This document shows positions 34,266 through 43,919 of a stretch of DNA of 64,000 nt, piece after piece; positions within the stretch are counted from its first letter, which is position 1; every line of letters begins with the position of its first letter. Made by a program: the position numbers and the translations under genes. Source of the stretch: Phocaeicola plebeius DSM 17135 (GTDB lineage: Bacteria; Bacteroidota; Bacteroidia; Bacteroidales; Bacteroidaceae); NCBI RefSeq assembly GCF_000187895.1, contig NZ_DS990133.1:414535-478534 (forward strand), in the 5' to 3' direction. The notes beneath the pieces were generated by a model. That model did not search any database. It was given only the letters and a program-made list of their open reading frames with translations, and had not been told where the DNA came from.

Positions 34266-35662
34266 CGTTCCTCCTGTTTTACACGTACCCTAATATCTTC
34301 AGGAGCAATGGAAATGCCCACACGGTCTCCATCATCCCACACATCGTTCGTATCGACAAACACATTCTCATCCCAGTCTGACCATACCGTCAGGTGGTAA
34401 TGGTTTCCTTTGTACAAAATAAACTTGACTTCTCCGGTCAGCATGCCGTCTTCTGCATTGTCCAACAAATTGATTTTTCCGAAATCCACGTCTACCAGCA
34501 CATCGCCCAACGGCACTTTCTGAAGGTCCACCGGTGCACACTCAAACTCACATCCCAAGAATTCCACATGAGTTTCATCGATAAGCTTGCCTTCAAAGGT
34601 ATTGCAGATACGCTCTTTCTTCATGATGTGAATATCAAACGGCTTGACCAGCATACCCACTTCGGTTCCGGCCTCGAAAGCGTGATAATCCTGCACCACA
34701 AACTCATAGCCGTGGCACAATACCACCATTTCATAGTGTACTCCTTTAAAAATACAGGACTGTACGGTACCACGAAGCTGTGCCATATCCGACACCGGGA
34801 AAATATACAAATCCTCCGGACGAATCACCACATCCACCGGTGTGTTTTCGCCGAATCCTTCGTCCACACATTCAAAGTCACGGTCACAGAAATGTACCAA
34901 CTTATCTTTCACCATGACTCCGTTCAGGATATTACTTTCTCCGATAAAGTCGGCCACGAACGAGTTAATCGGCTCATTGTAGATATCGGTAGGGGTGCCA
35001 ATCTGCTGAATACGCCCCTCGCTCATCACCACGATGGTATCACTCAATGTCAGGGCTTCTTCCTGATCGTGCGTCACGTACACAAAGGTAATGCCCAGCG
35101 TCTTGTGCATTTCCTTCAACTCCATCTGCATGTCCTTACGCATCTTCAGGTCAAGTGCTGCCAGCGGTTCGTCCAGCAACAACACTTCCGGCTCATTCAC
35201 AATGGCTCGGGCAATAGCCACACGCTGCTGCTGTCCACCCGAAAGCGAGTTGACATCGCGGTACTCATAGTCGGTCATGCCCACCATCTTCAGGGCAGCT
35301 TTTACTTTTTTAAGTACCGTATCCTTTGGCATCTTTTTCAGTTTCAAGCCAAAAGCGATATTGTCATACACATTCAGATGAGGGAACAAGGCATATTTCT
35401 GGAAAACCGTATTGACAGGACGCTTGTGAGGAGGAGTCTGGGTAATCTCCTCCCCTGCAATACGAATCACCCCTTCCGAAGCGGTCTGAAATCCCGCTAT
35501 CAGGCGCAGCAAGGTCGTCTTACCGCATCCCGAAGGGCCCAAGATGGTTACAAACTCTCCCTTTTTGATGGATAAATTGATATTATCCAAGGCTGTTTTT
35601 TCACCAAAAAACTTTGATACACCCTTTACCTCTATAATAGGTTTAATTTCACTTTGCATCAT
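34262..35662 (-). CDS. potA: Polyamine ABC transporter ATPase PotA, extended C-terminus
   Basis: ATP-binding subunit of the polyamine importer, 466 aa. Canonical motifs: Walker [10 protein letters not shown] (about 45-53), signature LSGGQQQR (about 143-150), Walker B VLLLDEP followed by LAALD, and switch histidine in [10 protein letters not shown]. coli PotA has 378 residues. The excess here is C-terminal, where two similar OB/TOBE-like segments can be seen ([17 protein letters not shown] and [17 protein letters not shown]). The start at 35662 is chosen because the longer in-frame start at 35683 overlaps the promoter box. Confidence 0.93.
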   Translation of the reverse strand: MMQSEIKPIIEVKGVSKFFGEKTALDNINLSIKKGEFVTILGPSGCGKTTLLRLIAGFQTASEGVIRIAGEEITQTPPHKRPVNTVFQKYALFPHLNVYDNIAFGLKLKKMPKDTVLKKVKAALKMVGMTDYEYRDVNSLSGGQQQRVAIARAIVNEPEVLLLDEPLAALDLKMRKDMQMELKEMHKTLGITFVYVTHDQEEALTLSDTIVVMSEGRIQQIGTPTDIYNEPINSFVADFIGESNILNGVMVKDKLVHFCDRDFECVDEGFGENTPVDVVIRPEDLYIFPVSDMAQLRGTVQSCIFKGVHYEMVVLCHGYEFVVQDYHAFEAGTEVGMLVKPFDIHIMKKERICNTFEGKLIDETHVEFLGCEFECAPVDLQKVPLGDVLVDVDFGKINLLDNAEDGMLTGEVKFILYKGNHYHLTVWSDWDENVFVDTNDVWDDGDRVGISIAPEDIRVRVKQEER

Positions 35663-35680
35663 TTCTTGAAAATTAGTTCG

Positions 35681-35688
35681 CAAAGTTA
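35681..35688 (-). promoter_or_regulatory. Bacteroidetes -7 box for potABCD
   Basis: Reads TAACTTTG on the minus strand, 18 bp before the chosen potA start. Confidence 0.6.
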
Positions 35689-35782
35689 CATATTAATTCA
35701 TTTCACAAGGCATATCACCCTTATTTTTCTTCCTTATTTTTAATTAGTCCAATAGAAACAGGCCGTTTTGAATATTTATTCA

Positions 35783-36889
35783 TCACTCCTGCTTCAATCC
35801 GGAGAAGTACATTCCCAGTAGTTTTCTGGCTGCCGAGAAAGACGTTGCCCGTCCTTCCAGTACATCTTTTTCCTGCAAGGGAAGCAAGGAAGCGATTTCC
35901 GGATTCTGATAGAAGCTGTCGCGCAAATGCTCATTGATGGTTTCATACATCCAGTATTTGGCCTGCTCATTCCGACGGTGTTCAAAATAACCGTTCTTGC
36001 GAACGAAGTCGATATAGGCATACACCATATCCCAGATTTCCTTGACACCGATATTATAGAATCCGGAATACGTCAGCACCTGAGGAGTCCATCCGGATTC
36101 GGGAGCCGGGAAAAGATGGAGCGCATTACGGAAATGCGTAGCCGCCAACTGTGCCTTCTCTACATTGTTTCCATCGGCCTTGTTGATAATGATACCATCG
36201 GCCATCTCCATGATACCGCGCTTGATACCCTGCAACTCATCGCCCGTACCGGCCAGTTGAATCAGCAGGAAGAAGTCTACCATGGAATGTACGGCTGTTT
36301 CACTCTGACCTACTCCCACAGTTTCGACAAAGATTTTATCAAATCCGGCAGCTTCGCACAAGATGATGGTTTCACGGGTCTTACGGGCCACACCGCCCAA
36401 TGAGCCAGCCGAAGGACTGGGACGGATAAAGGATTTAGGATGTACCGACAATTTTTCCATTCGGGTCTTGTCACCCAAAATACTTCCTTTGGAACGTTCA
36501 CTGCTGGGATCTATGGCTAACACGGCCAACTTTCCTCCTTTTTCTTCGAGCACATGCAGTCCGAATACATCAATCGATGTACTCTTTCCAGCACCAGGCA
36601 CTCCACTGATACCGATACGGATAGAATTACCCGAATAAGGGAGGCATTTTTCAATGACCTCCTGTGCCAGCACCTGATGCTCCGGCTTGACACTTTCTAC
36701 CAGCGTGACCGCTTGGCTCAGCATGGTCACATCGCCTTTCACGATACCTTCCACATACTCGGCAGCAGAATACTGACGACGTTTAGGTTTCTTTCTCAGA
36801 TTCAGATAAGGATTAACAATGGAGGGTTGTTCCACTCCCTGGTTCACAGTTAACCCCTTATAAGCTTCGTTGTTTTCGGGGTGTTCCAT
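35783..36889 (-). CDS. meaB: MeaB/ArgK-family G-protein chaperone
   Basis: P-loop GTPase of 368 aa that protects and reloads the B12 enzyme methylmalonyl-CoA mutase. Motifs: Walker A GISGVPGAGKST (about 97-108), VLAIDPSSERSKGSILGDKTRM (about 127-148), ETVGVGQSE (switch, about 188-196) and NKADG (about 237-241). Helical N- and C-terminal arms match the family. The mutase genes are not in the window. It starts 8 bp after the DUF1573 gene stop, so it is probably transcribed from that promoter. I see no functional link between the two. Confidence 0.93.
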   Translation of the reverse strand: MEHPENNEAYKGLTVNQGVEQPSIVNPYLNLRKKPKRRQYSAAEYVEGIVKGDVTMLSQAVTLVESVKPEHQVLAQEVIEKCLPYSGNSIRIGISGVPGAGKSTSIDVFGLHVLEEKGGKLAVLAIDPSSERSKGSILGDKTRMEKLSVHPKSFIRPSPSAGSLGGVARKTRETIILCEAAGFDKIFVETVGVGQSETAVHSMVDFFLLIQLAGTGDELQGIKRGIMEMADGIIINKADGNNVEKAQLAATHFRNALHLFPAPESGWTPQVLTYSGFYNIGVKEIWDMVYAYIDFVRKNGYFEHRRNEQAKYWMYETINEHLRDSFYQNPEIASLLPLQEKDVLEGRATSFSAARKLLGMYFSGLKQE

Positions 36890-36897
36890 AAAAGTTT

Positions 36898-37983
36898 TTA
36901 TTTTTCGGACGATTTCAGCCGGGCTTTCACACGGATGGTAATCATCGGTTGGTTAGGATCATCAGTAATCATCAGGACACGGGGCGTACCTTTCACACGA
37001 TGAAGGTTCTGTGCCAGAACAGTAATCTTCATCTTGGTCGATTCACCCGGTTTCAGTACTCTCTTTTTCAGTTTCACGGCCAAAGCCATGCTGAACACCT
37101 GCATATCTTGAATATTCAGGTCAGAGCGACCTGTATTTGAAATGACAATCGTCTGTGACTTCTTTTGGTTAGGTTTCAAATCCACAAATTCCAGTTCCTT
37201 AGCCGACAACGTAATCTGAGGAGGATTGTTTTTCTGCTGTTCGGTCAGCTTTGAGAAGTCAGGCAGCAAGGCCACAGATACAGGTATTTCATTCTCACTG
37301 CCAACTTTATCGCCCGGGAAGCGGGACAGATAAACAGAAGCGCGTGTAATACCTAATTTCGGCAATTTCTCAGAATCCAGGGTCACCAGAATCTTTCCGG
37401 TCTTTCCACGTCCCAATTTTTCAGGTTCAGCCTTTGCTTCCAAATAAGGAGGAAGGTGCATCAGCACAGGTGAGTAAGCCTTATTGGAAGTATTGGCCAC
37501 TAACAATTCAATGACCGGACGGTCTCCCTTATTGACAGATTTAAAATCAAGTTCATCCTGTGTCAGCCGGATGGCACCGATAGCATAAGGATGCGTAAAG
37601 GAATAGTTCTTGGCATCGGCTGTCACCTCTCCGTTAAAATCCAGGTAAATGGGCAGAGAAGCTGCATTGCAATACACACCCACGTCTTTATAGAAATGTC
37701 CGATGGCTTCTGCATCGAACACCACCGTAATCTTTCCTTTTCCTCCGGCAGGTACAGGTTCTTCTGTCCATTGTGCCTTGGCACATCCACAGGAAGTCGT
37801 CACATTGGAAATAACCAGTGGCTTGTCTCCCGTATTAGTAAACTGATAAGTCACAGTTGCCGGAGTGCGCCACAACACGTAGCCCAAGTCCTTAGTAGTC
37901 ATATCAAAGGATATTTTAGGCTGAGCCCATAAGGATATGCAAGCGACAACACACAAAAAAAGAAGGGTATATATTCGTTTCAT
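36898..37983 (-). CDS. DUF1573-containing secreted protein
   Basis: Exported protein of 361 aa with a signal peptide (ending LWAQ). The first immunoglobulin-like DUF1573 domain is clear: WRTPATVTYQFTNTGDKPLVISNVTTSCGCAKAQW, with the CGC signature near residue 65. A middle Ig-like domain and a C-terminal one (TIVISNTGRSDLNIQDMQVFSMALAVKLKKRVLKPGESTKMKI) follow. The family is common in Bacteroidetes surface and periplasmic proteins, but its function is not known to me. The start at 37983 fits the promoter at 38012; the longer frame to 38037 would run through it. Confidence 0.88.
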   Translation of the reverse strand: MKRIYTLLFLCVVACISLWAQPKISFDMTTKDLGYVLWRTPATVTYQFTNTGDKPLVISNVTTSCGCAKAQWTEEPVPAGGKGKITVVFDAEAIGHFYKDVGVYCNAASLPIYLDFNGEVTADAKNYSFTHPYAIGAIRLTQDELDFKSVNKGDRPVIELLVANTSNKAYSPVLMHLPPYLEAKAEPEKLGRGKTGKILVTLDSEKLPKLGITRASVYLSRFPGDKVGSENEIPVSVALLPDFSKLTEQQKNNPPQITLSAKELEFVDLKPNQKKSQTIVISNTGRSDLNIQDMQVFSMALAVKLKKRVLKPGESTKMKITVLAQNLHRVKGTPRVLMITDDPNQPMITIRVKARLKSSEK

Positions 37984-38011
37984 TGATTTTATTCTTTCTA
38001 AATTACGGAAA

Positions 38012-38019
38012 CAAAGATA
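38012..38019 (-). promoter_or_regulatory. Bacteroidetes -7 box for DUF1573-meaB
   Basis: Reads TATCTTTG on the minus strand, 28 bp before the ATG at 37983. Confidence 0.55.
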
Positions 38020-38085
38020 GGGAGAAAACGGAAACAAGCAAAATCAAGTCTGAAAATTTATTTTCTCCATAACCTCAGAAATTTG

Positions 38086-38118
38086 TAAAAATGTCCGAAC
38101 CGGAATCCCGGCCCGGAC
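38086..38118 (-). terminator. Terminator of macroglobulin-like gene
   Basis: GC-rich stem GTCCGggCCGG / CCGGttCGGAC just after the stop on the minus strand, followed by ATTTTTA. Confidence 0.7.
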
Positions 38119-38124
38119 GTGATT

Positions 38125-41100
38125 TTATTCGATATATAATGTATATCCTTCCGTATGACTGCCAAACTCAGGAGCGTATACTGACTGTATTTCCGATGTA
38201 CCTACCTGATATACTCCAGAACGGTCTACATGCACTTCATATTCAATGACGTAAGTTCCTTTCCGCAAGTGATCCATAAAGAAGGTCGTCGCCGCATCAC
38301 CACTTACCCGATACCGTCCCAAGCCATCGGACCATTCGTAGCCTGAGATTTGCCGCACTGGTTCCATACAAGCTGCACGCTCGTCTTTCAAACATACAAA
38401 ATCCATATCCCGGTCGGCACGGAGAGTCAGGCGTACCGTCAACTTATCGCCTACTTGCAACTTTTCTTTGGCAGACAAGGTCTTACCTTTATATATATAC
38501 TCACGTGAAACTTGCAGGCCCTTTCCTTCAAATGCCTTCACACGGTCCATATCTTCCAGATATTGTGCATATACAGCCCCCCATCCGGCAACTTTTCCCG
38601 TATGACTTACAGTCAGCGTCTTCACCTCCGCCTCCGCTCCACTTAACGTATGGCTGATACAGCCCAGTCCATCTTTCGGAGTTTCCAGTGTGACATTGCC
38701 TGCCACCGCCTGCATCTGTCCGGACTCCGTCAATGCCATGCCATCTGACAGCAAGGCATACACCGCATCCGCTGTAGCCAATGGCGTATTCCAGCACTGC
38801 ACCTGCTTTTGCTTCAGCAACCAGAGTTTCATTTCCTCCAACATCTTTTCATCCTTCTCCACACACTGAATAGCTTCCATAGCAGCCACCTGCGTCGGAA
38901 TGCGATAACCGTTCCATGCGTATCCGGCTTTCGGCGTATCAAAATAACGTCCCATTTCCGGTGTCACTACCGTATATTCCTTAATCGAGCGTACCAGTAT
39001 TTCTGCCTGCGTACGTTTTCCCTGTGCCTGCAGAATCCGGGCAATCAATGCCTTCTCATAAATGGAATAAGTAGCAGAACGTTTTTCCAGTTTGGAGGTC
39101 ATGTATTCCTTTGCTGCCTTGTTTACTTTTTCTCCTGCCATCGCATCCAGTGATGCTATATACAGATACCTCACCGCCTGCTCACTTGGCCATTGCGGGC
39201 TTTTGTTACGAGCCTCGTTTTTTTTCAGGTTCTCATATTCCTGACAGAAAGCATTTTCCAGGTAATTCAGACCTTTCAAGTACATGCCGGCCACTTGCGC
39301 ATCCGCCATGATATGCATGGATTTCAGCCGGGCCAGCAGTTCCACCACTTGCGTAGTAACCAACCGACTTCCCTGCATGCCGTTAAACCAACTCCAGCTT
39401 CCATCCCCTTTTTGCAAGGCCTTCAATTTTTCCACGGTCTGCCCCATGCGGTAATTCATCGTATTCAGGTCGAACAACAATCCAATCCGTTGTTTCTGCT
39501 CCTGTTCATCTGCCGCCTGAGCCAGCCAAGGCGTTTCGGCCAGCAACAAGCTTTTCAGTTCCTGGTTTTTCTCCAGTTCACTCCACAACGTTTCTTTCTT
39601 TACTCCCTGCTTTTTCCAGGCTTCAAACACAGGCTGAATCTGCGGATTCAGTTCCACAATTTTCCGTGCCACCGCATTGGCGTAGTAAGCCGAAGCCCAG
39701 GAGAACGCATCGTCCTGCTGCGGATTTCCTACTACCGGAAGTGCCTGTACAGCATACCATATCGGAGTAGAAGTCAGTTCAATGGTCAGCTGCCGGTTCT
39801 GGGCCGTCTTGCTCTGTCCGTTAAACAAATCCTTCAGGCTCACTTCCTGAGATTCCCCGCCTTTCACCTGCAAGGACAAGGTTTCCGTCATCCATTGCTT
39901 GTCAGTCAGCACAGGAAGATAATGCTGTTCTCCGTCACTAAACTCACCGGCCTCTGCCTTCATCCGGCAAATCAATACCTCGCCATCCATATTTACCGGG
40001 AAAGTAAAACGTACACTACCCGTTTCTCCTGCCTTCACCTGAAAATCCTGCACTGCCTGATACACCACACTTTCATCCATCGGATTCACCAATTCCAGGC
40101 GTACTGCCCCTTTCACCTTTTCTGTTGACAGATTTATCAAAGAAGCTGCCAGTGAGGTTTCATCCCCTCTACGAAGGAAACGAGGCAAGTTAGGCTGAAT
40201 CATAAACGGTTTTTCGGTCCGGGTTTCTGCCTGCAGGAGTCCGTAATCCATGTGGCGGGTATGTGCCAGCCCTCTGAACTTCCACTGCGTCAATGCATCT
40301 GGTACGGTAAATACCAATCGCACGGTTCCGGTTGAATCTGTACGCAAATCAGGATAGAAGAAAGCCGTTTCTGCAAAATTCTCGCGTAAAGTCATTGTCT
40401 GTTCCGTTTCCAAAGGAATCGTTTCAGACTGAAGTTCTACTTCTACCACTCCATCGTCCTGCGTGAACCCCGCCTGCGCATTCAAAGCCTCATCCGCCCT
40501 CATGGCATCTGGTGCTGCAGCCGCAGCCTTCATCATGATTCCTGCTCCGCGTACAATCAAACCGTTTCGAGAGAAGGTTCTATACTGACGCAAAGAAGGA
40601 ATCCACAACCGGCTATACAACTGCCAGTTGTCAGGAGTATATACAGAAGACAATGAATAAGTATAGAAAGGTGAATAAGCCATCGCGATACTATTCACTG
40701 ACTGAATAAACGGCATGACTGAAGGAGTATATCGGCTGAAGCCCAACTGGAAATTCCACGGGTTATCCCACAAACGGTCGAGCGAAGCATCATACAAGGT
40801 AGCCAGCAAACGAGCATCCGCCGGTTTGCCTGCCGCATCCAGAATCTGCATGATCCAGGTTTCTTCTGTGCCCGGACGCAAACGGTCACGGAAGACCTCC
40901 CACTTCAATGTCAGTTTTTTCTCCGGTACCGGACGTTTCAAAGCGACTTGCTTGGAATACCAGATACCGTCTTTCATAAATCCAAAGCTGACGGTGATTC
41001 CATCGCCGTATTCCGGCCGCCACGTATAATCAAACGGACGGATTTCCTCGTTCAGCACAAACGAGTCAGAAACCAACATCCGGTTGCCACTGTACACATG

Positions 41101-43734
41101 ATAGAACAAATGTACATTCTTTTCACTGCTACCCACATACAAGGTCACCGGCTGCGTTTCCTCCAACTGTGTACCGTCCTGATAGAACCATTCCACAGTC
41201 TTTACCGGAGGAACCCGGTCTTTTAACGAAAAGAGTACAAACTCCTGCTCTGCACGACAAGGACGCCCATGCTCATCACTGGCGGTTACCTCCAGCATGT
41301 ATTTTCCGGAGGCCAACTTCTTCCATGCTTCCGGCTGGAAAGGCTGTCCGGATTTCACCGTATCCACCCATACTGTTTGTTGCTTATTTCCAGCCTCATC
41401 CAATGCATAAAGCGAGCAGACCACATCCAATGCCACAGGCTGTTGCTGCATGTTCAATGCCTGCACCTGCATCTTATCCAGTTTCTCACGAGCCACTTTT
41501 CCGGCCAGTCCCTTTATCTGTAATCCGATGGCATGTTCACCCACCGGAAGCACCAGTACACCTTCCTGCGTTTCACCGGCCGCATCCGTCACTTCCACCT
41601 TCACCTGATAACGATAGAATCCGTCCCAGCCTAAAGAGACTTCCGCATCCGGACGTTCCAGACAAACCTTCACCGCAAATGTTCCGTCGGCTGAAGTCAT
41701 CAGTTCACCCTCTGCCAACTGTTGTTCTCCTGCCATGTTCCGCCAGAACCAGGCCTTTGAACGGGTCAAGGTATAACGCACCTTACCGCCCTGCACCGGT
41801 GCACCGGAAAACTTTTTCGCCGTACCTTCCAGCTGCAAGGAATCCCCCATCGTGTAAGCTTCCTGCACTTCCTTCCAAGTGACTTCAAACGTCGGACGCT
41901 TGTATTCTTCCACCCGAATATAACAGGAAGCCTTGTCCGATTCTATACGGAACATGCCGGCCAATGTTTCCGAAGGCAACTGGAGTTCCGCTGAAAATGC
42001 ACCGAAGTCATCCGTAGTCAATTCTTTCCGAGCTATCTCCCGGTTATTGGCATCCCGCAAGGCCAGCCAGATGGCCGCATCTTTGCGTACCTCTACACTA
42101 TCGCCTTCCTGCGTATAAGCCACTCCGGACACATACACCGTCTGCCCCTTGCGGTACAGCGCACGGTCGGTAAACAAATCCATGCGGTCCACCTTCTTCT
42201 TGCTGTCATTGACCGTCGGCAACACCCTTCTGGACCAGTAAGCCACCTGCATAAACTCATCCTTGCCTGCACGTGCATGCATCCACAATGATTCTTTCAT
42301 GTCTGGCACTACTACCTTGCCCTGCTTATCAGTTTTAAACGTCTTATATAAGGTATAATTGCCTGGCACAGGAATGGAATAGAACACCAATTCTGCCCCT
42401 GCGGCCGGCTTTCCTGTCTTACAATCCACCACATGACACTCCGTCTGCCTTCCTTCCATCGGGAAAGAAACCACCTGCAATGCAGACAGATGCACTACAT
42501 CGTATCCCGTTTTATCCTGATAGCCGTCGGGGATTGATTTCAATATATAAATCCCCGCCTCGGGCATCCGGCTGGTCAGCACAGAAACCGTATCCTTGTA
42601 CGTAGGAGTATCCGGCAAGTCCAACCGCACTTTATCCACCAGTGTACCATACTTCTTTATCAGGTCCGCATGCTCCAGATTCTGTGCAAACACAGAAGAA
42701 GAAGCCTTCAGGTTCAGTCTATACCATTCCAGTGTCGCCCCTCTCAGGTTCTTGCTGGTAACACGAAGTTCCGCTTCCGTCTGCGGATAAGGATGAGTTA
42801 CCTGCACCGAGAGCGACGGCATGCACACTATTCGCTGCTTATCTTTCAAATCGGCCGTGAATTCTGAAGAAGGATACCGTTTTATTCCTTCTTCTATCAC
42901 CTTCATTTCGGACACGAAGTCTTGTTTCTGATGATAGAAATCAGCCCATGACACATACAACGCCGCACAGGCATCTACTCCTTCATAGGCTTTTGCCCAC
43001 GCCTGCAACTGCTCCAGCACCTGTTCGTCAGACAGCTGTTGCGGATACCTCCATCCATTACGCTGCCAGTACATCAATCGCTCCAGACGTGTCAATAATT
43101 CCGCGTCACGATTTCCTGCCGCCTCGTATTGCGCAATCAACTTTTCATACTTGTCGAACACTGCCAACTGTACGGCCTTGCTTCCTCCCCCATTCCATAG
43201 AAGCTGAAAGATGGACTGGCGCAACAGCAAATCGTACATATTGTCACCGAAATAGCGCTGGCTCCATTTGCCCTGTTCAGCCATCGGACGAAAATCGGTC
43301 GTAGCTACGCCCAGCAAAACCTCCTTATCCTTTACTGCCCGGTCAAACTCATACAATGCACTGTCCACTTCCTGAGGAGCGGATTCCAACTTATAGTATC
43401 CTGACAGAAACGACAACACGGCTTTCTGCAAAGGATCGTTCTCCTCTGCAGCCCATGCATTCAGTCGACAAAGTTCATGCTGCAAACTGTCCGGTGTCAG
43501 CCCTACCTGACATTCCACCCGCGAAAGATATGCTTTCAGCATCTGCGGAGCATTCTTCTCCTTCCTTGCCTTTTCATAAATCTGGTTCACCTGTGAAATC
43601 AAGGTCTGCGGCAAATCCTTCTTCCGGGTTTCCTCTACCTCCTTCCAAAGACGGTCGTAACTCTGAGCTATCCCCGCCAAAGGGAACATAAAAGCCAACA
43701 ATCCCGTGGCACATATCAAGAATAGTCTGTTCAT
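38125..43734 (-). CDS. Giant alpha-2-macroglobulin-like protein, thioester motif absent
   Basis: Exported protein of 1869 aa with a signal peptide (MNRLFLICATGLLAFMFPLAG). Order: a helical N-terminal region (about 20-300); macroglobulin beta domains including the MG2-type FTDRALYRKGQTVYVSGVAY (about 525); the bait/A2M region with TTDFGAFSAELQLP; the A2M domain (FFYPDLRTDSTGTVRLVFTVPDALTQWKF, about 1125); then an alpha-helical toroid (about 1340-1650) and a receptor-binding-like end. Family members trap proteases through a CxEQ thioester. Here the corresponding place reads GNPQQDDAF (about residue 1338), so the thioester is lost. ATG 43734 is used instead of the TTG at 43743. Monocistronic. 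Confidence 0.88.
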   Translation of the reverse strand: MNRLFLICATGLLAFMFPLAGIAQSYDRLWKEVEETRKKDLPQTLISQVNQIYEKARKEKNAPQMLKAYLSRVECQVGLTPDSLQHELCRLNAWAAEENDPLQKAVLSFLSGYYKLESAPQEVDSALYEFDRAVKDKEVLLGVATTDFRPMAEQGKWSQRYFGDNMYDLLLRQSIFQLLWNGGGSKAVQLAVFDKYEKLIAQYEAAGNRDAELLTRLERLMYWQRNGWRYPQQLSDEQVLEQLQAWAKAYEGVDACAALYVSWADFYHQKQDFVSEMKVIEEGIKRYPSSEFTADLKDKQRIVCMPSLSVQVTHPYPQTEAELRVTSKNLRGATLEWYRLNLKASSSVFAQNLEHADLIKKYGTLVDKVRLDLPDTPTYKDTVSVLTSRMPEAGIYILKSIPDGYQDKTGYDVVHLSALQVVSFPMEGRQTECHVVDCKTGKPAAGAELVFYSIPVPGNYTLYKTFKTDKQGKVVVPDMKESLWMHARAGKDEFMQVAYWSRRVLPTVNDSKKKVDRMDLFTDRALYRKGQTVYVSGVAYTQEGDSVEVRKDAAIWLALRDANNREIARKELTTDDFGAFSAELQLPSETLAGMFRIESDKASCYIRVEEYKRPTFEVTWKEVQEAYTMGDSLQLEGTAKKFSGAPVQGGKVRYTLTRSKAWFWRNMAGEQQLAEGELMTSADGTFAVKVCLERPDAEVSLGWDGFYRYQVKVEVTDAAGETQEGVLVLPVGEHAIGLQIKGLAGKVAREKLDKMQVQALNMQQQPVALDVVCSLYALDEAGNKQQTVWVDTVKSGQPFQPEAWKKLASGKYMLEVTASDEHGRPCRAEQEFVLFSLKDRVPPVKTVEWFYQDGTQLEETQPVTLYVGSSEKNVHLFYHVYSGNRMLVSDSFVLNEEIRPFDYTWRPEYGDGITVSFGFMKDGIWYSKQVALKRPVPEKKLTLKWEVFRDRLRPGTEETWIMQILDAAGKPADARLLATLYDASLDRLWDNPWNFQLGFSRYTPSVMPFIQSVNSIAMAYSPFYTYSLSSVYTPDNWQLYSRLWIPSLRQYRTFSRNGLIVRGAGIMMKAAAAAPDAMRADEALNAQAGFTQDDGVVEVELQSETIPLETEQTMTLRENFAETAFFYPDLRTDSTGTVRLVFTVPDALTQWKFRGLAHTRHMDYGLLQAETRTEKPFMIQPNLPRFLRRGDETSLAASLINLSTEKVKGAVRLELVNPMDESVVYQAVQDFQVKAGETGSVRFTFPVNMDGEVLICRMKAEAGEFSDGEQHYLPVLTDKQWMTETLSLQVKGGESQEVSLKDLFNGQSKTAQNRQLTIELTSTPIWYAVQALPVVGNPQQDDAFSWASAYYANAVARKIVELNPQIQPVFEAWKKQGVKKETLWSELEKNQELKSLLLAETPWLAQAADEQEQKQRIGLLFDLNTMNYRMGQTVEKLKALQKGDGSWSWFNGMQGSRLVTTQVVELLARLKSMHIMADAQVAGMYLKGLNYLENAFCQEYENLKKNEARNKSPQWPSEQAVRYLYIASLDAMAGEKVNKAAKEYMTSKLEKRSATYSIYEKALIARILQAQGKRTQAEILVRSIKEYTVVTPEMGRYFDTPKAGYAWNGYRIPTQVAAMEAIQCVEKDEKMLEEMKLWLLKQKQVQCWNTPLATADAVYALLSDGMALTESGQMQAVAGNVTLETPKDGLGCISHTLSGAEAEVKTLTVSHTGKVAGWGAVYAQYLEDMDRVKAFEGKGLQVSREYIYKGKTLSAKEKLQVGDKLTVRLTLRADRDMDFVCLKDERAACMEPVRQISGYEWSDGLGRYRVSGDAATTFFMDHLRKGTYVIEYEVHVDRSGVYQVGTSEIQSVYAPEFGSHTEGYTLYIE

Positions 43735-43843
43735 AATTTCCAATTTTAAGTTTTACAAGGTTGTCTTTATAAAGATAAAACCAAAACCCTGATTTACTGC
43801 ACAGATTTTCATTAAAAGAAGTAAAACCACAGAAAATCGAAAC

Positions 43844-43898
43844 AAAAAAAACGGAGACTGCCCCTTTCCCTTTTACGGGAATCGGACAGTCTCCGTAT
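43844..43898 (-). terminator. Terminator of pepD
   Basis: Perfect 10-bp stem ACGGAGACTG / CAGTCTCCGT (minus strand), 26-nt loop with an inner GGG/CCC pairing, then a run of eight T. Confidence 0.85.
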
Positions 43899-43919
43899 CT
43901 ATTTATCCACTAACGAATA

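Noticed and set aside
34394..35575. Long plus-strand open frame (393 aa) opposite potA
   Set aside because: It is the shadow of a clear potA coding sequence; histidine/leucine-rich composition, no domain and no promoter.
39193..40128. Plus-strand 311-aa frame opposite the macroglobulin-like gene
   Set aside because: Shadow frame; the minus-strand protein is continuous and domain-consistent through the region.
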